Assembly (NCBI GenBank): GCA_946056785.1
Contig: CAMGKS010000008.1
Span: 1 to 17,428 of the forward strand
Source of the DNA: an uncultured Clostridia bacterium
Lineage (GTDB): Bacteria; Bacillota; Clostridia; Christensenellales; CAG-917
DNA: 17,428 nt
Reading direction: 5' to 3'
Shown here: piece after piece, positions 14,257 to 17,428 of the stretch
Layout of the letters: each line of letters opens with the position of its first letter
Position numbering within the stretch: position 1 is the stretch's first letter
Program-made: the position numbers and the translations under genes
The notes under the pieces: generated by a model
Seen by the model: the letters and a program-made list of their open reading frames with translations, nothing else
Told to the model about the DNA's origin: nothing
Database searches by the model: none

Positions 14257-16584
14257 ATGAAATTATTTTTTAAACATATTTTCAATTCGATAAAAAGAAA
14301 ACCTTTGCAACCGGTATTGGTTATTTTTTGTATAGCCATAGCGGTTGCTATTTTCGTTTCCACGTATATGGTAAGAACAAATTTTGACAAGTATAACCGT
14401 ATGATGAGCGTCGCCGCCGTAGGCACGTCGGATATTGCGATAAGAGTCGACGGCGATTCAATGATAAGGTATATGCACCTTGACAATGCAGTTAGTGCCG
14501 TTGCCGATGACGGAGCCGTTGTAGGCATGTACGGAATGACGTTATTATACAAAAAACTTAATTCGGACGGCGTTTTAACAAATAGCGTGACGAACGTCAA
14601 AGCCGTTGATTTTGCCGCATTGAACGACATATACAATTTTAAGAAAATAAAATACGGTGTATTGTCAAATACGAACGTCGACCGCAGTGCGTTGATTTCT
14701 TCCGCTTTTGCAAAAGCCAACAATCTCGATTTGCATGATAAAATGGAGCTCGAATTAGGAAGCGAGAGCATCGAATATACGGTTGAAGGTATTTTCGACA
14801 GCGTCGGACTTATGCAAGATACGCAAGTTTTGGTGAGCTTTAAAAGCGTTATGAAAAAGCTTATATCCGGATTAGGAATCGGCGTCGACGAAAATGCAAA
14901 ATTGTGCAACGTAATTTATATCGATATGTACGACGACGATAAAGTCGGCGATATGATAGAAACTTTAAAGACGCTATATCCGGATAATGCCGTAGGATTG
15001 TCGCACTCGGAAGGGTACATCGATTCGTTGACGTTCGTCGTTTCCATAGTTTTGTATTTTATGTCGTTGGTATTCGCTTGCATAGGAATTATTATCATTT
15101 ATTCGTCTTTGACTATAATATCGGGCGAACGCAGCCATTCGTCGTCTTTGTTCGTAAGCGTCGGAGCTACTAAAAACAATTTAAGAAGCATGCAGCTTTT
15201 TGAGATTTTAATTTATGCCGTAATAGGCGGTTTGTTGGGAATCGCTCTATCGCTTTTGCCTACGTTTATTTTTTCGAAATCACTCGGCATAAGCGAAATA
15301 AGCTTTTCTATGTCCTGGCAAGAAATTCTCATAGGTATAGTTTTTGCCATAGTAGTAGCAATAATAAGTCAGTTTACGATTTACGTGAGAAATTCTCAAT
15401 TCGGACTTGACGATATGCTTAAAGGCGTGACAAAAAAACATAAAGCCGTTCCGATGAAATATGTTCTTATGCTGATTGCAATAGCAGCGTCGTTTATATT
15501 GATTATGTTTTTAATTCCTGTCCGTATCAGATATATACCGTTCGGAATTTCGTTCGCCTTGATTATATTGATAATTTCTTTCGGGTTGCCGTACGTCTCA
15601 AAGGGCTTTGCGATTTTGTCTGAGAAATTTATGAAAAAGGCAAGAAATACGGGAACTACCGTAATAGCTTTCAAAACCGTAAAAGAAAATTTAAGCATCA
15701 GCAACAGCCAAAGAATTCTCTGTATTATGGCGGCACTTCTTACCGTCATAGTATATTCGATTTCATTTGCGAATGCTCAAAAACAAAATATGTCCGATTT
15801 TATGAGCGGGGACGTGATAGTTGCAAACGTTCCGCAGATTTCTTATGATAAAGCCGATGACGTCAGCCAGGCAAGCGGCTATTATCTGGCGACAAGAAAG
15901 GACGGAGTTTTGCTTCCTAACGGTCTCAGCATTATGATATTGGCTGCCGATACTCCTGCAAAAAACGTAGTTTCTTTTGCCGAAAACGTTGACAGAGTGC
16001 CGCAAGGAAACGAGATTTATTTAACCGACGCCATTGTTAAATCTTTTGATAAAAAAGTAGGAGACGATATAACTTTAACCGTTGATTCTAAACCGAAAGA
16101 GTTTAAAATTGCCGGCACCTTTGACAGCTCGCTTTACGTAGGATTTGTAAATCACGAATATATCGGCTCAAAATTGGGATATATTGTATTTTCTGCTAAA
16201 AACGACGTTGTTTCTTTGGAAAAAGAATTAAGCAAGGTTTTCGGCACAAATTCCACGATTATGTTGCGTACCGAAGATATAATCAAAGAATCGGTGGACG
16301 TTCTCGGTAGATTTATAAATTTAATCAATTCTCTTGTAATTTTCGTATGCATTTTCGGCATTATAGGTTGGTTGAACAGTTACGTTCAGCATTACTTTGG
16401 CAGGCAACAGGAATTTATGCTGTATTATAATATCGGAATGACAAAAAAAGAGTTAAGAGCATTGTTGTCTAAAGAAGCGTTAATAAACTTTTCTTTGGCA
16501 ATTATTTTAGGCATTGCAGTAGGCGGAACCCTTATCGGGCTTTCTTCCGTTGGCTTATTGTCTTTTGGCATAAAGTTTTTATAA
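14257..16584 (+). CDS. ABC permease with two FtsX domains
   Basis: This 775-aa membrane protein is the partner of the ATPase at 13517-14179. By hydrophobicity: helix 1 (19-39), first extracytoplasmic domain (40-257), helices 2-4 of FtsX domain 1 (258-287, 312-340, 355-377), helices 5-6 (401-421, 427-446), helix 7 (484-504), second extracytoplasmic domain (505-685), then helices 8 and 9 (688-710, 741-771). The cytoplasmic coupling loops GERSHSSSLFVSVGATKNNL (291-310) and RQQEFMLYYNIGMTKKEL (716-733) are typical of FtsX domains. FtsX domains normally have three helices at this end; only two are present in the second, and the protein stops four residues after helix 9. The next 130 bases hold no continuation. 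The start is preceded by ACAGGT very close to the ATG. Likely roles for such modules are lipoprotein or peptide export, peptide resistance or envelope signalling; no specific substrate can be read. Confidence 0.87.
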   Translation: MKLFFKHIFNSIKRKPLQPVLVIFCIAIAVAIFVSTYMVRTNFDKYNRMMSVAAVGTSDIAIRVDGDSMIRYMHLDNAVSAVADDGAVVGMYGMTLLYKKLNSDGVLTNSVTNVKAVDFAALNDIYNFKKIKYGVLSNTNVDRSALISSAFAKANNLDLHDKMELELGSESIEYTVEGIFDSVGLMQDTQVLVSFKSVMKKLISGLGIGVDENAKLCNVIYIDMYDDDKVGDMIETLKTLYPDNAVGLSHSEGYIDSLTFVVSIVLYFMSLVFACIGIIIIYSSLTIISGERSHSSSLFVSVGATKNNLRSMQLFEILIYAVIGGLLGIALSLLPTFIFSKSLGISEISFSMSWQEILIGIVFAIVVAIISQFTIYVRNSQFGLDDMLKGVTKKHKAVPMKYVLMLIAIAASFILIMFLIPVRIRYIPFGISFALIILIISFGLPYVSKGFAILSEKFMKKARNTGTTVIAFKTVKENLSISNSQRILCIMAALLTVIVYSISFANAQKQNMSDFMSGDVIVANVPQISYDKADDVSQASGYYLATRKDGVLLPNGLSIMILAADTPAKNVVSFAENVDRVPQGNEIYLTDAIVKSFDKKVGDDITLTVDSKPKEFKIAGTFDSSLYVGFVNHEYIGSKLGYIVFSAKNDVVSLEKELSKVFGTNSTIMLRTEDIIKESVDVLGRFINLINSLVIFVCIFGIIGWLNSYVQHYFGRQQEFMLYYNIGMTKKELRALLSKEALINFSLAIILGIAVGGTLIGLSSVGLLSFGIKFL

Positions 16585-16652
16585 AATGATTATACGGTTT
16601 TAGACGATATAATAAATTGTCGTTTCGAAAATTTTCATCGGTTTAAATTTTA

Positions 16653-16681
16653 TTGACTTAATTTGAAATTTTGTTTAAAAT
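16653..16681 (+). promoter_or_regulatory. Promoter of the DUF1643-like gene
   Basis: TTGACT (16653-16658) and TAAAAT (16676-16681) are 17 bp apart, 35 bases before the ATG. It indicates a transcription unit separate from the ABC operon. Confidence 0.65.
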
Positions 16682-16716
16682 ATATCGCATAGTAAACAAG
16701 TGAACAAGGTAAAGAA

Positions 16717-17400
16717 ATGGCGTATTATTCATTTAAAAACAATGCGGACTATAAGGTAAATTTCGACGAGTGCGACTGTTTAAGCGATTCCGCAAAAAAT
16801 TCCAGATACGTTCTTGAAATATCTCTTGAACAAAACTTTATAGCGGACAAGACGGCGATAGTAATTTTGATGAATCCGTCGAGTTCCGCAAAAGCCCGAA
16901 TTTTTTGCAATTCGGAATTCGATGAGTTGGAAGATATCGACAGAACTACAAACAACGTTTTAAAGGTTCTTTTCAACGGAGTAGTCGTTGAAGGGAAAAA
17001 AGAAATTCAAAAATATTCAAAAGTCGTTTTTTGCAATCTTTTTCCTTATATGACGCCTAATTCGAAAGATTTAAACGTTATTTACGGCGACAAAAACGGA
17101 AATTATTTGAATATCGCCGAAATGTGCAAAAACTTTCTTATTATGAAACATACGATTATAGATACAGCGGACGCCGACGTGTTATGCGGTTGGGGCAGAG
17201 CAAGCGATAAGGGCGTTAAACAGTCTACCTTTGACCCGGCTATAGAGATTTTTAAAAGTCAGGTGATAGCGACCGCCGGCAATCCTTTCTTTTTATTCAA
17301 TCGTGGAAAGTTTAAAAAATTTTCAGCCGATTCCGCATCGTTGTATGTGCCGCATGCGTCTACCTGGAAAGGCGTCAACGACGTAAAGCCGAAAAAATAA
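16717..17400 (+). CDS. DUF1643-like protein
   Basis: This 227-aa soluble protein has no signal peptide or membrane helix. The order of motifs resembles DUF1643: a hydrophobic strand ending in MNPSS (52-56), a DRTTNNVLK segment (75-83), a strand followed by NLFPYMTPNSKDL (107-119), and ADVLCGWG (153-160). In DUF1643 proteins the equivalents are LNPS, DPT, NLF and WG. The biochemical role of that family is not established to my knowledge; members are found scattered, often near phage or mobile genes, but none are seen here. AAGG (16706-16709) precedes the ATG by seven bases. It has its own promoter and ends 28 bases before the window edge. The family call is from motif recall and should be tested by profile search. 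Confidence 0.6.
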   Translation: MAYYSFKNNADYKVNFDECDCLSDSAKNSRYVLEISLEQNFIADKTAIVILMNPSSSAKARIFCNSEFDELEDIDRTTNNVLKVLFNGVVVEGKKEIQKYSKVVFCNLFPYMTPNSKDLNVIYGDKNGNYLNIAEMCKNFLIMKHTIIDTADADVLCGWGRASDKGVKQSTFDPAIEIFKSQVIATAGNPFFLFNRGKFKKFSADSASLYVPHASTWKGVNDVKPKK

Positions 17401-17413
17401 CGCTGTTATCCTT

Positions 17414-17425
17414 GCGGCTTGCCGC
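17414..17425 (+). terminator. Possible terminator stem at the window edge
   Basis: GCGGC-TT-GCCGC forms an inverted repeat 13 bases after the DUF1643-like stop codon. The window ends before any T-tract can be seen. Confidence 0.25.
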
Positions 17426-17428
17426 TCC

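Noticed and set aside
14226..14909. A 227-codon minus-strand open frame opposite the permease
   Set aside because: It is antisense to a well-supported membrane protein; its composition (Ser/Thr/Ile rich) is the usual reflection of the sense codons.

Overview
The window is AT-rich bacterial DNA with strong Shine-Dalgarno sites, consensus sigma-A-type promoters (TTGACA/TATAAT, 17 bp apart), intrinsic terminators and Gram-positive-style lipoproteins. The gene content (adjacent uvrB-uvrA, a B. subtilis-type ThyA coupled to DHFR, FtsX-type ABC modules) fits a low-GC member of the Bacillota, probably an uncultured Clostridia-like lineage. That assignment is inference; there is no rRNA or marker gene here to fix the taxon. 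All genes except the acyl-CoA synthetase are on the + strand.

Layout. (1) 1-1470: two paralogous small lipoprotein genes. Each has its own promoter, a short hairpin near the predicted mRNA 5' end and an almost identical 3' terminator cassette. A decayed third copy lies between them. (2) 1471-1781: AT-rich spacer with a degenerate 80-bp repeat. (3) 1782-3431 (-): a medium-chain-type acyl-CoA synthetase, divergently transcribed from (4) 3588-4404: two small proteins, each with an apparent winged-helix-like N-terminal domain and one C-terminal membrane helix. (5) 4479-9555: uvrB and uvrA, the damage-recognition half of nucleotide excision repair. (6) 9556-10048: a long leader with a consensus promoter and a 33-bp tandem repeat, followed by (7) thyA-folA (10049-11379), overlapping and translationally coupled; DHFR regenerates the tetrahydrofolate that ThyA oxidises. 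(8) 11380-12002: spacer with a 16-bp palindrome, an intrinsic terminator far from folA, and a consensus promoter for (9) 12003-16584: a 505-aa lipoprotein, an ABC ATPase and a two-FtsX-domain permease, probably one exported or envelope-acting module. (10) 16717-17400: a DUF1643-like protein with its own promoter.

Most of the window is housekeeping (repair, folate/dTMP). The parts with least explanation are the lipoprotein family with its repeated RNA elements (1-1470), the membrane-anchored winged-helix-like pair (3588-4404), and the lipoprotein/ABC/permease operon whose permease appears to lack the usual last membrane helix. I found no CRISPR array, tRNA, rRNA, transposase or recognisable riboswitch. 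I do not claim a demonstrated new system; the leads are listed with tests.
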